A stretch of 64,000 nucleotides of DNA from Anas platyrhynchos (GCF_047663525.1 NC_092594.1:39870001-39934000); one strand, 5' to 3'; positions 15,710 to 28,821 are shown, counted from the first letter of the stretch. Numbers and translations: made by a program. The notes: a model not told the origin generated them from the sequence alone.

Positions 15710-17101
15710 GTAAGTGCTTTGTTTTTCCTTTAGTCAGTTGCAGGGTTCTCTAGGCAGGCTGGAGTTTATAGATTTCTAGAATTTTTAAGTGCTTGGAATT
15801 CACTTAGGAGAGGGATGTTTAATAGAGGTTTCTGGCTCACTGTTTTTTGGGATGGTGGGATACTCTTCTGTTTTTGAGCTATATTTTAATCTCTAAATGT
15901 ATAAACCAGCAGTAGGTAAACATTAGGAGGAACCGGTCAAAGGTAACAGCGCTTTCTGGAACCGTCAAGTTCTTGTTCGGCAACGTAGTGACTGGTTTGA
16001 TCTACTTCACAGATGGAGAGGCAAGTGGACTGCTCTCTTTGAAATAATAAAATTGAAAACATAAAGTTTGTCAAAGATGGCAGTGCATGTTTGCAGTCTG
16101 TTTATTGCTTTTGCCAGTGGTAGATAACATTTATAAGGAATCGGTGAAAGGAAAGAGCGCCTTCTGGAACTGTGAAGCTCTGTGTTGGCAACTCGGTGAC
16201 TGGCTGGACCTACTGTCCATCTCCAGAGGGAAGCGGACTGCTATTTTGAAATTAAAAAATACTAATAAAAATAAAAAAAAATATGGTGCTGCTCTATGGC
16301 GCCCGGAGGACTGCCACTCTGCATGGCAGTTAAAAAGAATGTGGTTTGGAGATGGAGAGCCACAGAGATGAAGCAGCTGGGAAGAGAGACACAAGTATTG
16401 CAGTAGGTAGGCTGTGGTTATGAGGTGCCTCAGGATGTGCTTTTTTTCTTGTTTCCGCCCTTCCCTCGTGCAGCCTTGGAGAGATGAAGTCCCCATGGTG
16501 TGGAGTGGTGCAAAAAGGTAAGAGGGTTGTCGGCCCGGTCAGTTTCCTTCACCAATGCTAAGGCAAGTCTTTGAAGAGAAACAGCCTGGTTGCTTGTGCT
16601 GCCCCCTGTTGAACTAAGCCAGACCAAAAACAGGGCTGCTGTTCCTCCTGCTCTCTTTGCCTCTTCTCATCTTGCAGAGGAATGGTCCAGCAATTCGGGT
16701 TAATAGGGGACAAGAGAACAAAGGGGTTTCAGAATAACTGCTAACTGTTATGACTATTGCATGGGGCACTATGCAAGTCTGTGACATCCAGCCAAGATGG
16801 ACAAAGGAGAAGGACAAGGGAAAAGCCTGGGAGGAAGACTATGAGCCTTCAGTACGAGAGACCCGCAGAGGGACCACCAGAGACTGATAACACATGCGCC
16901 AGTGGGCGGGTTGGGATTCCAGGAACTAGTTATAATAACCCTGCCTTTTCTAGAAGTAGTAATGAATATGTATTAGCCCAGGAGCATAAAAACCAGCCGC
17001 CTGCTGTGACTTGTGTGCGTCTCGGTGGAGCAGAGACTCCCGGCGCACCCAGTGCTGTTTGCTTACCTCTATTCATTTAATAAATTGTAAACTTTGATTG
17101 T
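15683..17101 (+). ncRNA. Putative spliced non-coding RNA B, U2
   Basis: Copy of 2572-3990; all splice sites named there are kept. The LTR part has C rather than G at 16754. Confidence 0.4.
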
Positions 17102-17135
17102 AATCCTATTTGGGACTTAGTCATTTATTACAACA
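16746..17135 (+). mobile_element. Solo LTR, U2
   Basis: Copy of 3635-4024 with TGTTATGAC at its start. Confidence 0.75.
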
Positions 17136-17194
17136 GACAACCTTGTAAAATGCAGACAACCAGAATCCTTACAACAATTAAGTGGAAATCACGG

Positions 17195-17481
17195 TGTAAG
17201 AAACATTACCACCTCAAAGAGTAAAAGCCTCAAAAGAAATGTGACTTGTAACAGGCCAGCAGCTGTGTGTTTTCGGTGAAGCACCAGGTAGAGTATAAAC
17301 CTGGATTGCACAGTTAATGGGGAAACGGGAGGGTCCTGGTCCTTGGGAGGGAAAAAAAAAAGTATATAAACTGTGTATGGAATCGGTAGGTGCCCTCCTG
17401 CTTGCGGGACACCCGCCATTGTAATCTCAAATACAAATGCTACTGTACTGAGATCCTCTCCTGAGCCTATGTTATTTCCCA
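17195..17481 (+). mobile_element. LTR-like fragment, U2
   Basis: Copy of 4084-4370, no difference noticed. Confidence 0.45.
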
Positions 17482-17505
17482 AAGATTGATTCGCGGTTTT
17501 AAGGC

Positions 17506-18311
17506 TTCAGGGATAGGGCCCTAGGGTTGGGTTTCAGGGTAAGCGTTCTCAGGGTTTATGTTTAGGATTTTAAGGTTTTTAGTTTTAGGGTTGGAGTTTT
17601 AACGGTTAGGATTTTAGGGATTTGAGGGTTAGGGTTTTAAGGGTTTCAGGGTTAGCGTGTCAGGGTTTTGGAGTTTTTTGGGTTGTAGTGTTGATAGTTT
17701 TTTTAGGGTTAGGTTCTTAGGGTTTTATTTTTGGTCAGTTATTTACGGTTAGGGTTTTAAGATCTTATTATTATTTTTTTTTTTCAGGTTAGGTTCTCCT
17801 GGGTTAGGGTTTTGAGCATCTTAATATTTTGGGTTGGGTTTGGGATTTGAGCGTCTTAATTTTGTGGGCTTGGGCGCTGTGAGCGTCTTAAGTGTTTGGG
17901 TTAGGGCTTTTAGGCATAGGTCTTCAGGGGTTTAGTTTGGGTCAGGTCTGTAGGGGTTTCGAGGATTTTTAGGGTTAGGGCTTGCGGCTTTTTTGTGTAA
18001 GGGCGGTAAGGGCTAGGGTTCCAGGGAGTGCTGTTAAATGGAGTTCTCGACAACTCGGCCTCTGATTGGCCGTGCCGGCTGTGCAGGGAATGCTGGTAGG
18101 TGTAGTTTTCCGTCACAAGGCTTCCGGTAGGCCGCGTTGATTGCCCAGAGCATGCCGGGAAATGTAGTTCTGGGACTCCGGACTTCCGGGAGGCCATGTT
18201 GAGCGCCCAGAGCATACCGGGAAATGCAGTTCTCGGGGACTAGGGCTGGGGCTAGGGTTAGAGTTTAGGGTGAGGGTTGGGGTTAGGGTTAGGGGTTAGG
18301 GTTAGGGCTAG
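17506..18311 (+). repeat. Degenerate telomeric block 1, U2
   Basis: Copy of 4395-5200 with GGGCGCTGTGAG near 17878 and GGGTCAGG near 17941. Confidence 0.92.
18020..18241 (-). promoter_or_regulatory. 62-bp repeat array 1, U2
   Basis: Copy of 4909-5130, four repeats, motifs kept. Confidence 0.85.
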
Positions 18312-18578
18312 TGAATGCTGGTTCTCTGTGTTTGCAGATGACGGTGAGCGTGTTTAAACTAATTCCAGTTGAAGAAGTTTCAGTTACTTGCTTGGTGACG
18401 TTATCCGTTCAACATTAAAAGCTGCAGCAAAAGCAAAAGGGGATTTTTGCTTCTAGAAACACCCCAGTTCTCCTGTCTGCACTCTGCATGCTGTTGAGCT
18501 AAGCCTTATAAATAAGTAAATAAACCAGAGCTGCTGCTGCTCCTCTTTTTGCTTTTTTGTGCTTTCCCCGCATGCGAC

Positions 18579-18719
18579 CTCTGCCGCCCCCTGCTGGTGG
18601 AAAACGTGTACTGCAGGCGGCCGGGGGCGCGCATGCGCGGTGACGCCCGCGGGCGCCCTCTGCCGCCCCCTGCTGGTGGAAAACAAGTACTGCAGGCGGC
18701 CGGGGGCCGCGCATGCGCG
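18579..18719 (-). promoter_or_regulatory. Duplicated CTCF + NRF1 cassette, U2
   Basis: Copy of 5468-5608; both CTCF cores and both NRF1 palindromes are intact. Confidence 0.75.
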
Positions 18720-19015
18720 TTGCTTATTACGTCTTTTTTTTTTTTTGATGTGTAATTTCCTACGCTCCTAGATTTTTCTTCATATGTAAATGAAAGGTTC
18801 GTGCTAATTCCCGTTGAAAATATTTCATTTACTTTCTTGGTTGTATTGTCCTTTCTATGTTCAAAGCTGAGTCAAAAATACGGTAAATTTTGCTTCTAGA
18901 AACACCGCAGTTCTTTTGTCTGCACTCCGCATGCTGTAAACTAGGGATAGGTGACAAATAAATAAAAAAATAAATAAAAGAACACAGCTGCTGCTCCTGC
19001 TCTCTTTCTTGTTTT

Positions 19016-19136
19016 TTGCCCCCTCCTCTTTCCCAGGTGATTGGGTTTGGGTGCTGGGCGGGGCCAAATGTTATACGAGCCCTAGGCATTCTATCAGAGA
19101 GCTCCTCCTGCGTGGGCTGCTCTTTGGGGTCGGTGC
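19016..19136 (+). promoter_or_regulatory. Promoter module C (decayed), U2
   Basis: Copy of 5905-6025 with GGGGTCGGTG at the former donor. Confidence 0.35.
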
Positions 19137-19440
19137 TTTGTTTATTCTTCTGTTAGCTACATGCAGGGTTCTTTTCGTGGGTCAGAGTCTTGTACGATAT
19201 TTTAGAGGAAACCAATCTAGTAGTACGTGCATTCATTGCAAGAAGCTCTTTGGAGGTGATTAATTGTTATAGCACTTTTATGGATAGGATGTCAATGTTA
19301 CTTTGTGTGTTTGCTTTGTTGTTCTATGTCCCTCATGATTTTTGCAGGGTTATAGGGCAGATGCCACCAGGTCTACCCCTTTTGTTGTTTTTGTTTTGTT
19401 TGATTTATTTTTCTTATTTTCTTTTTCGGAAGGGGGTTTG

Positions 19441-20072
19441 GGATTTGAGCGTCCTATTTTTTTGGGTTTGGGATTTGAGCATCTTAATTTTGTGGGTGTG
19501 GGATTTGAGCGTCTTAAGTGTTTGGGTTAGGGCTTTTAGGCATAGGTCTTCAGGGGTTTAGTGTGGTGGATAGTTTCGGTTAGGTCTGTAGGGGTTTCGA
19601 GGATTTCTAGGGTTAGGGCTTGCGGCTTCTTTGTGTAAGGGCGGTAAGGGCTAGGGTTCCAGGGAGTGCTGTTAAATGGAGTTCTCGACAACTCGGCCTC
19701 TGATTGGCCGTGCCGGCTGTGCAGGGAATGCTGGTAGGTGTAGTTTTCCGTCACAAGGCTTCCGGTAGGCCGCGTTGATTGCCCAGAGCATGCCGGGAAA
19801 TGTAGTTCTGGGACTCCGGACGTCCGGGAGGCCATGTTGAGCGCCCAGAGCATACCGGGAAATGTAGTTCTGGGACTCCGAACTTCCGGGAGGCCATGTT
19901 GAGCGCCCAGAGCATACCGGGAAATGTAGTTCTGGGACTCCGGACTTCCGGGAGGCCATGTTGGGTGCCCAGAGCATACCGGGAAATGCAGTTCTCGGGG
20001 ACGAGGGCTGGGGCTAGGGTTAGAGTTTAGGGTGAGGGTTGGGGTTAGGGTTAGGGGTTAGGGTTAGGGCTA
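19441..20072 (+). repeat. Degenerate telomeric block 2, U2
   Basis: Copy of 6330-6961. Confidence 0.92.
19658..20004 (-). promoter_or_regulatory. 62-bp repeat array 2, U2
   Basis: Copy of 6547-6893, six repeats. Confidence 0.85.
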
Positions 20073-20340
20073 GTGAATGCTGGTTCTCTGTGTTTGCAGA
20101 TGACGGTGAGCGTGTTTAAACTAATTCCAGTTGAAGAAGTTTCAGTTACTTGCTTGGTGACGTTATCCGTTCAACATTAAAAGCTGCAGCAAAAGCAAAA
20201 GGGGAGTTTTGCTTCTAGAAACACCACAGGTCTCTTGTCTGCTCTCGGAATGTTTTTGAGATAAACCAGATCTTAAAAAAAAAGGAAAAAAAAAAACCAC
20301 AGCTGCTTCTTTTGCTCTCTTCCTACTTCCTTGTGCTTTG

Positions 20341-20449
20341 CCCCTCCCCTTTCCCAGGTGATTGGGTTTGGGTGCTGGGCGGGGCTGAATGCTATATGAG
20401 CCCCAGGCATGCTAGCAGAGAGCTCCTTCTGCTTGGGCTGCTCTTTGGG
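20341..20449 (+). promoter_or_regulatory. Promoter module D, U2
   Basis: Copy of 7230-7338 with all core elements and the donor kept. Confidence 0.55.
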
Positions 20450-23400
20450 GTAAGTGCTTTGGTTTTCCTTCAGTCAGTTGCAGGGTTCTCTAGGCAGACT
20501 GGAGCCTATGGATTTCTGGATTTTAAGTGCTTGGAATTCACTCAGTAGCGGGATGTTTAGTAGGGGCTGCTGGCTCACTGTTTTTTTGGGATGGTGGGAT
20601 ACTCTTCTGTTTTTGAGCTATATTTTAATCTCTAGATGTATAAACCCACTTGTGTAACTCTCCAGAGGACTAAAACCAGCTTGATTGAATGCTACATATG
20701 GCTTGGCAGCGTAGATGCAGCATTACCAAGAGACTGAGCAGAGTTGTATCAGAGTCACCTCTTTCATCTGCAAAGGGTAAGTTTGATTACCCCTGCCGAG
20801 GCTTGTGTGTGTGCATGTCTTTTTGGCATTTGTGGAGCTCGGTTGTTTTTCTTTGTGTGTGTGCATGTTCTTTTTTTTTTTTTTTTGAGGGTCAAACAGT
20901 GTGTTTGCTGAGTGTGGTTAGAATGAGGAGGTGGGGAGCTGCTCAGGACTGGAAGGTTTGGTTTCTAGGAGTATGCGGCATCCTTCCTGTGCGACGTGAC
21001 TAATTGTTGGGCTGGAACGTTCCAGCTTTCGTGTGTCTTAAGCAATGTAGCTTGTGTAGTGTGTGTTGTGTGGCCTGGGCAGAGTTTGCTGTGGTGCAGT
21101 GGGCGAAGAATCTCAGTTAGAGCTGGTGAGCAGCTGAAGTACCAGAGCTGGGAAGAGAGAGGTCTTGGAGCAGGTACGCTGTGGCTGTGAGGTGCCTCAG
21201 AGTGTGCTTTTCTGTCTTTTGTTTTGTTTTGTTTTGTTGTTTTTTTGCAGGTGCTTTGTGCGGTCGTGGACAGGAAAGGGAAATCCTCGTGTCGCGGAGC
21301 AGTGAGGGAGGGTGAGTGTTGTCAGCCTGGTCATCCCTTACCTGAAGCGAAGGGAAGACACTCAGGTGTTTCCCTCAGAGGGTCCGAGGTGAGTCTGTCT
21401 GGGATAGAGGAGCAGCGTGGCAGGTGGGCGCTTGCAAGCACAGTGGTTCTTTTGTCCTTTTGTGTTCCCCGGTGGTGTGGATGATGCTGGCCGCTCCTTT
21501 CAAGCTTGGACCTAATTTGCAGGTCCAGAGGCAAGTGGAGTGCTGTTTTGAAAGGATAAAAGTAAAGCTGGGGTCGCTTATGTTGTTGAGGGATGGGTGC
21601 TACTGCTGGCAGCTGAATGTTTATCTTCTGCCTGTGTTTTTCTTTTGTTCAGGCTGAAATGCAGTGTGCAGTGCAGGATGTGTCAACCAGCTGCCTCTGC
21701 AGTGACTCTGGTGCGTGATGAGCAGAGGTAGCTGTTAATTTTGGGGGTGTGGTTGTCACTGAAGTTATTTTCCTACATCCAATAGCGTAAAATTCCAGTT
21801 TGCCTTTTAGAGGCGCTATAAGTGGGTAAAGAGAAGAGATGGAAGCATGTGCCACGTGGGGCAGGCAAGCGGCTGAGGTACAGGAGGGGATGAGAGTATG
21901 TGATTTTTTCCTGGGGGTGGAATGGAATTGATTGTTTTGGTGTATAGTCTGTTTTGCTCCTAGATCTTTCATTCATTGTAAATAAAAGTTTGAGCCAGTT
22001 CCAGTTAGGAATGTTCTAGTTACGACCCAGCAAGTATTGTCCTTTTAATGTTAAAAAAAAGTGCGGCAAAAGCATGGGTGCAGATCTGTTTCAGGTCTTG
22101 TGCATCATATTCGGTTGGAGATCGCGTCTGTTTCCATCCTCACTCTTGCAGAAGTCATCTGGGCCGCATCAGGAGCTCTTGCTTGGGAATTGATTTCCTA
22201 AGTGTCTTCTTAGGGGGTTTTCAGTCCCCATCCTTCTGGTCTCTTGTCTTGAAGGCAGGCTTTTTAGGCCTCCGTCATCCCAGTTCTGGCAGTTGCTTCC
22301 AGTTGCATGTTGTGACATTTGAGTCTCTCCTGGGGTCTGGTGCAGAGCACCTGTTCTGACGTGCTGTTGCTGTAGGGCTTTCTTTTTGGGGGTCACTTTT
22401 TCTTGTGCCTTGTGTTGTGTGTTTTGTTTGTAGTGTTTGTGGCGTGCCTGTGTGTGTGTACGTGTTTGGTCTGGAGCTGTCCTGCCTGGCAGTTAGTGAT
22501 GACAGGTAACGTGGCAGTGCATGGGTGTACTAATACATTGTCTGGACTGTTTTGGTAAAGATATCCAGTCTGCCTCTGGGCACGTACTGAAGGGCAGCTG
22601 GCACAGTCATCTCTGTGGTGTTTGGCAGACTGGAGGGGGGAGAGTTGAGCTGCTTGCGAGCAACTGCTCGCATAGCACTTGAACGGTGTGCTTGAGGAGG
22701 TCTGTCGAATCTTGAAAGCTTACAGATATGGGGTTTTGAATTTTTTATTTTTATTTCTTTCCTGTCCCCAGTAGAGCGTAAACCTTTGGAGGAACCTGTC
22801 ACAGGAAAGAGCTCCTTCTGGAACTGTTCAGCACTCGGGAGGCAACTGGGTGACTGGCTTGATCTACTTCTGAGGTGCTGAGGCAAGGAGGCTGCTGTTT
22901 TGAAACGATAGTATTGTAAATGGGGTCCCTTTTGTGTTGTTGAGGGATGGGTGCTAATGCTGGCAGCTGAATGATTGATTCTCTTGTGCCTGTTTTCATT
23001 TGTTAAAGCTGAAACACAGTGTACGACACGGGACTTGACGACCAGAGCTGCTTTTGGCAAGGTGAGTGATGAACAGATATAGAAGGTAATTTAGGGGTGC
23101 AGTTGTCACTGCAGTTACTGAACTACACAAAGTACAGTAAAAATCCTGTTTATATTTCAGGGGTGTTGTAGCTGGCCTAAGAGAGCAGATGGAAGCATCT
23201 GCCTCGAGGGGAGGGGAGGGCAGGGCACGGAGGTAAGGCAGCAGACGAGAGTAACTGTCCCAGCTGTGCTGTGGCTTTGGATGCTGCTTCAGCCTATGCT
23301 TTTCTTTTTGTTTCACATTTGTCTCACACAGGCTGAGTGGGGCCAAGCTGCACTCTGAAGAGCAGCACGAGAAGGGCGGGCTGGTTGTGAGCTGGATCGG

Positions 23401-23684
23401 AGCAGAACTGCCAAGTAGCACGAGGTGAGTGCGAAGGGTATCCATCTTGCTTTACAGGTGCCATGGCAGGCTCTCTAGAGAAGTGGTTGAGGATTGGAGA
23501 AGAGGTTGCAGATGATCAAGGAGCGACACGTGCAGGGATGGCTTGAAAAGGGTATGGCTGCTTTCTCTTCTGTTTATCAGGTGTCCCAGGCAATGTGGGC
23601 TGTGGTGTTAGTCTTTAGAATCGGAACAAAGCAGGTGCTGAAATGCTGCGTCTGTTTGTTTTTTTGTGTTGGGGTTGCACCTTG
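20423..23684 (+). ncRNA. Putative multi-exon non-coding RNA D, U2
   Basis: Copy of 7312-10573. It reads CTTTACAGG near 23455, downstream of the seventh exon donor, where U1 has CTTTGCAGG; the AG is kept. Confidence 0.42.
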
Positions 23685-23787
23685 GTGAGTGTAGGGATGG
23701 GTTTTAAGTGGGTGCAGCGGAGGGCCTGGCCCCAGTGTCCTGTAGTGTGTTTTGACCCATCAGCATAGCCTTTTGGTTCTCAGGTAG

Positions 23788-24417
23788 TGTCGCGTTAAAG
23801 GGGTGTAGCTGATTAACCGTTACGGGCCCGGTTGGATTCAGAGTACTGAACCAGTCGGACATTCACCAAAACTGGGGGTCCGTTCGGACATTCACCAAAA
23901 ACGTAATAACCGCCTGGGGGTCCGCTCAGACATTCACCAAAAACGTATTAACCACCTGGGGGTCCGTTCAGACATTCACCAACAATGCATTAACCGTCTG
24001 GGGGTCTGGTTAGATTCAGAACACTGAACTATCACGGATAACCACCCTCACCCTAGTTGCATTAATGAGAGCTATCACAATGCAATCAAGTATGGTTTAT
24101 TACAGCAACAGGTAATCAGGTTCTTTTGGATTGCCGGTGATAGTGACTATCTGCAAAAGCAAGCTAGTATGCATGAAATACACAGGTGTTATAGGTGTTA
24201 CAGGTGTTACAGGTGCGCAGCCTAGAAATAAACGCGTTAAAAGGATCAAAGACTCTATGGAGATTTATAAGCAAATATTCAGATCTCACCCAAAGGCGTC
24301 CCAATGGGGGGGCAAGAGAGGCTCAGCCCGTCGACTGATCCCAGGAGTCAGGAGGTCCTAAGGATGTTGTATGTCCTCGGGATGGTATCTCCCCTGACGA
24401 TGGTATCTTCCCTAACA
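23788..24417 (-). mobile_element. Antisense LTR, U2
   Basis: Copy of 10677-11306. Confidence 0.75.
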
Positions 24418-25065
24418 TCCCCTCTCTCTTGGGCCAATTTATATTATTTTCTATCTTTTAGGTGGAGCTTGAGTGGCTCTAGTCAAGCATATCTTAGTTA
24501 TGATTGGTGTAAAGTTTTCCCGTCTCCGTTTAAAGTAATAGGCTCCGAGAAATTCAGAGCGCATGCTCAGTGAGGGGTGGTCGCACCTTGGAGGCGGGTA
24601 GCTTTTGGGATGGAGGTGTGTTTTGGTATTATAATGATATTATAATGAGCAAAAAGTACACTAGGGTACAGCATTTGTCAAAACATGACAGGTCTTTGGC
24701 TTAGGGTGGCAAAAAGTGCAGCTTTGTGCACAAGAACAATCGAGGCCCCACCTGATTACAGAGCCTAGCCGTGGTGTCTCCACTCCACTCTACGCTCCGT
24801 GGTGTTCCTTAGAGCTAGCACACCAAGTTTCCCCAGCGCGATAGCATCTAAGGTTGGGAGCCTAGGGAATGCTCAGATAATGCAGTTATGCCCTACCCTG
24901 AAAGCCTCTTCAATGCTGTACCTTTTCCTTAAAAGTATGAATGTTAGTTTTATTTTCCTAGTTACTTCAGGCATTTACACCACAGGTAGCTTACTGAAGT
25001 AAGTGATTTTGCCTGCAAGTGGAATGGATTTTTTTTTTTTTTTTTTTGGTGTGCAATCAGTTCTG

Positions 25066-25332
25066 TGTTGCCTTCAGGGGGCAGTGGCGACCTGGTTCAG
25101 GAACGGCACGGCGACCAACCCCAGGCCGCTCGGTCCATCGGCTCACAGACACCAATGTGGTGGATGGCAAATGGCATTTATTGTCGAGTCACATGGGCTT
25201 ATATACCCGAGGCCCATAGCGTCACTTCCGCTTGCTTACATCACAGACCACACGCTACTGTCCATCAAGGGAGGGGCTCCACCTTTCCGTACATCGTGAC
25301 ATCTTCCGGCCGCCAGACCCTAACTACCCACA
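25066..25332 (-). repeat. ERV 3' LTR (U2)
   Basis: Identical by eye to 11955-12221. Confidence 0.94.
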
Positions 25333-25474
25333 TTTCCCCCCTCCCTATGCACAACCAAATTAGCTAAAATATAACAATCTTAAGACGTAGACATCATAAC
25401 TTAACTAAAAAACATAAGGCACAATAACCAGGAGAAAACTAAGAGGTAACTGGTAACGCTGAGTAAATGCACTC

Positions 25475-25651
25475 TTAAAGTAGTTGTTGGTGTTCTACCA
25501 ACATAATGTTAACTTTCTCTAACCAACTTTTAACAAACAACACAAGCATATTTAGTATACAAGGTCCAAAGATAAGATCACACAAACGCATTGTAGCCCC
25601 CCACCCACGGAGGCCGCTTCGCTGGTGTCTGGATTCTGCCAGTGTGGAACT
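25475..25651 (-). pseudogene. env: ERV env tail fragment, U2
   Basis: Copy of 12364-12540 with the same frame and stop. Confidence 0.6.
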
Positions 25652-25712
25652 CTCAGGCTTAGACAGGACGCTTGCTGACTTATTGTCTTCTCATGTCGCC
25701 GGGGTATACAGA

Positions 25713-26825
25713 TTACGGGGGTGCCCGATGATCCGTTCCTGTGAACAGAAACTCAGTTTTCATTAGTTTTGTTCTGAAGTTGGGGCGTCGGCTGTTTGGA
25801 GCTTCTCTGGCTGCACGAGTTGCCATACCTTCGTGGGCCCTCAGGCCCTGGACTTGCGCCTGGGGGGTGATCACTGTTGGGTCCGTACCCATTAGCCGCT
25901 GCAGGCTAGAGCCATGCAGTGTGTGATCCGTCCCAGTTACTTGGGCCAGTTGTCTCATACAGTTGTCCCCCCATTCTCGTTTAAAAATGATCATCCCACC
26001 CCCGTCAAAGATCAGTCTACAAGTTTGTGTTATATCAAACGGGAGCATGTCGTCTCCCCTGAAAACACCATCTATGAGGGTGGAGACCATTGCAGAATGA
26101 AGCCCTTTATCCACAATGGCTTTAACAATCGCTTGTACATCCTTAGGGTTTGTTGGTGAGTGAACCCTCTGCCCCCCGTCTGTCACCCAGACCAGGAACG
26201 CTAGCATGGCCGATAGAGCCAAGATGGTGCACGCAATCTTAATTTTCCTCCAATCTGTGAGAGGAATTTCTCTGCCTCGCGGTGCAGCTTTATTTCGGAT
26301 GGGGATATTTTGGCTATCTGTCCCCATTTCCTCCTCCGAATTTGAATCGGTATGTGATCCGGAGTCAGAGCTTGACTGACTGCTCACCTCCGAGTTCCGG
26401 TACCCTCCCATCGAGTTCCGGCCCCGCCCCCCACCCCTGCGGGCGGGCCGCTCTCTGCCTCGTGGCTCGCCCCGCCGCCATCTCAGCGAGGCGTTTGCGC
26501 CACAGGAGCGTTTTCTCGGATGGCCGTTCCGATCGGCTCTCTGCCCCTCTCTCACGCTTCTACCTCCTCCCTGGTCGTCCCCGCAACCGTTCTCTTTCTC
26601 GCATTTCCACGTGTTAGTAAAACCTAACATTTCATCCCCGTTCCCGCCGGAGGCTTCTTCACCCAACTCTTCGTCTTCTAGCTCAGCACCGTACTGGGGC
26701 GCACATGGCCGTGGTCTCTCCCAGATTTCCCCAGGCTCTGGTTCCCCACCGGCACACCTGGCTTCCTCAGCCGAGCCACCCCACAGCTTCCACAACTTTG
26801 ATACGACCTTCACAAGGGTTTCCAT
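25713..26825 (-). CDS. gag: Truncated ERV Gag, copy in U2
   Basis: Same 370-residue product as 12602-13714, with no amino-acid change seen. Confidence 0.85.
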   Translation of the reverse strand: METLVKVVSKLWKLWGGSAEEARCAGGEPEPGEIWERPRPCAPQYGAELEDEELGEEASGGNGDEMLGFTNTWKCEKENGCGDDQGGGRSVREGQRADRNGHPRKRSCGANASLRWRRGEPRGRERPARRGGGRGRNSMGGYRNSEVSSQSSSDSGSHTDSNSEEEMGTDSQNIPIRNKAAPRGREIPLTDWRKIKIACTILALSAMLAFLVWVTDGGQRVHSPTNPKDVQAIVKAIVDKGLHSAMVSTLIDGVFRGDDMLPFDITQTCRLIFDGGGMIIFKREWGDNCMRQLAQVTGTDHTLHGSSLQRLMGTDPTVITPQAQVQGLRAHEGMATRAAREAPNSRRPNFRTKLMKTEFLFTGTDHRAPP

Positions 26826-26926
26826 CTTCCTTGTTGGTCCGGGAGCGACCTCCCCGCCGGGCTGGTCCCGCCGCTCCGGCTGCCGTTCACCCGAATCCAG
26901 GAGTTTTCCTGGGTTTCGGCAGTACT

Positions 26927-27193
26927 TGTTGCCTTCAGGGGGCAGTGGCGACCTGGTTCAGGAACGGCACGGCGACCAACCCCAGGCCGCTTGGTCCATC
27001 GGCTCACAGACACCAATGTGGTGGATGGCAAATGGCATTTATTGTTGAGTCACATGGGCTTATATACCCGAGGCCCATAGCGTCACTTCCGCTTGCTTAC
27101 ATCACAGACCACACACTGCTGTCCGTCAAGGGAGGGGCTCCACCTTTCCGTACATTGCGACATCTTCCGGCCACCAGACCCTAACTACCCACA
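26927..27193 (-). repeat. ERV 5' LTR (U2)
   Basis: As 13816-14082 except for AGCGTC near 27080, restoring the CpG found in the 3' LTR. Confidence 0.94.
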
Positions 27194-27450
27194 GTTCTGC
27201 TCCTAGATTTTTCTTTTTATGTAAATAAAAGATCGAGCTAATTCCAGATGGAAAAAAAAATCAGTTACTTTCTTGGTCAGTTTGTCCTTTTAATATTCAA
27301 AGCTGCAGCAAAAGCATGGGGATTTTTGTTTCTAGAAACACCCTAGCTCTCCTGTCTGCACTCTGCATGCTGTTGAGCTAAGCCATATAAATGAATAAAG
27401 AAACCACAGCTACTGCTCCTTTCTGATTTTTTTTTTTTTTTTTTTTTTTG

Positions 27451-27567
27451 TGCTTTCCCCCTTGCACTTTCCCAGGTGATTGGCTTCAGGTTCCAGGTGG
27501 GACCTAGTGGTAACTGAGTTGCAGGTATTCCATGACAGAGCTCATTCTGCCTGGGCTGCTTTTTGGG
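27451..27567 (+). promoter_or_regulatory. Promoter module A (decayed), U3
   Basis: Copy of 1230-1346; the T run before it is one base longer than in U2. Confidence 0.35.
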
Positions 27568-28712
27568 GTAAGCGCTTTGTTTTTCCTTCAGTCAGTTGCA
27601 GGGTTCTTTAGGTGGGTCAGAGTCTATGGACTGATGCGTTTTCCAGTAGAAACCGGTACGCATATCTTTTTGAGTTGGTAACTGGTAGGATCTGTCACTG
27701 TAAAGCAATCTAGTAGTAGGTGCCTGTATTGCACGCAGCTCTTCCTCAGGTGAGTAGTTGTTATGGCAGTTTTACGGATGGTATGGTGATGTTACTTTGT
27801 GTGTTTGCTTTGTGGTTCTGGGTCCCTTCTGATTTTTGCCGAATTACGGGGCTTTCTGTGAGTCTTTGCCTGTATGTCAAATATTATCAAAGTTACAACC
27901 TTGCTGTTAAAGTGATGGAGCAGGGTTTAGTTGAAATGTATCATGGAAGCTCCCTGTGTGAGCATGTGTCTGAAAATGGCAGCAGTGGGCACGTAAGGGG
28001 TAGTCTGTTTCAAGTTTAGGGACAGTTTGTTATATTTCTGGAGCTTTTGCCTGTGTGTTTTCTGTCTGTCGAGTCTTTAGACCATAAAGCCTTCTAGGCT
28101 TTATGTCCTTGAATTTACGTATTAGAAGTACGTTTATGAGGGGTTGCCAGGTACGTTGTTTTTGGGAAACCGTGGGGTATGGTTCCTTGAGTGCATAAGT
28201 GCAGTAGTGCCAAGAGAGTGAGCAGGGCCACCTTCTTCATCTCTGCAGAATAAGTCTGTTCGGGCACACTTCTCAGGTAAATGTAGTGAGCAGATGAGGT
28301 AAAGGAGCTGGGAACAGAGAGGTATTGCACCGTAGCATGTTGCATCAGTAGTAGTCAGCGTTGCGGAGGAGGTGGGTGTCAGGGCTGGCGTGCTAGTGAA
28401 TGCTGGTTCTCTGTTTTTGCAAGTGATGATGAACCTGTTTGACGTAATTCCATTTGAAAAAGTTCCAGTTACTGGCCTGGTCGTGTCGTCCTTTCAATGT
28501 TAAAAGCTGCAGCAAAAGCATGGGGATTGTTGCTTCTAGAAACACCACAGGTCACCTGTCTGCTCTCTGCATGTTTTTCAAGTAAAGCAGATCTTAAAAA
28601 AAACAAAAACAAAAAAAAAAAAAAAAAAACAAAACAAACAAACAAAGAAAGAAAATAATAAAAAACTGCTGCTGCTGCTGCTCCTGCTTTCTTTCTACTT
28701 CCTTGTGCTTTG

Positions 28713-28821
28713 CCCCTCCCCTTTTCCAGGTGATTGGGTTTGGGTGCTGGGCGGGGCTGAATGCTATATGAGCCCCAGGCATGCTATCAGAGAGCTCCTT
28801 CTGCCTGGGCTGCTCCTTGGG
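28713..28821 (+). promoter_or_regulatory. Promoter module B, U3
   Basis: Copy of 2490-2598 with all core elements and the donor kept. Confidence 0.55.

Larger units (their letters stand above)
14083..27193. repeat. Macrosatellite unit U2 (subtype B)
   Basis: Second complete unit, 13111 bp. It carries the subtype B state at the sites that mark U1: C at 16754, T in GGGCGCTGTGAG near 17878, C in GTGCATTCATTG, C in GCAGACGAGAG, and A in CTTTACAGG near 23455. There is an extra C in the A-rich tract near 15500. Its ERV 5' LTR has C (AGCGTC) near 27080 where the LTR ending U1 has T. Confidence 0.99.
25066..27193 (-). mobile_element. Internally deleted ERV, copy in U2
   Basis: Same insertion as 11955-14082, with the same GTTCTG duplication (25060-25065 and 27194-27199) and an intact gag frame. 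The 5' LTR keeps C at the AGCGTC site, so its LTR pair differs at one position fewer. Confidence 0.94.
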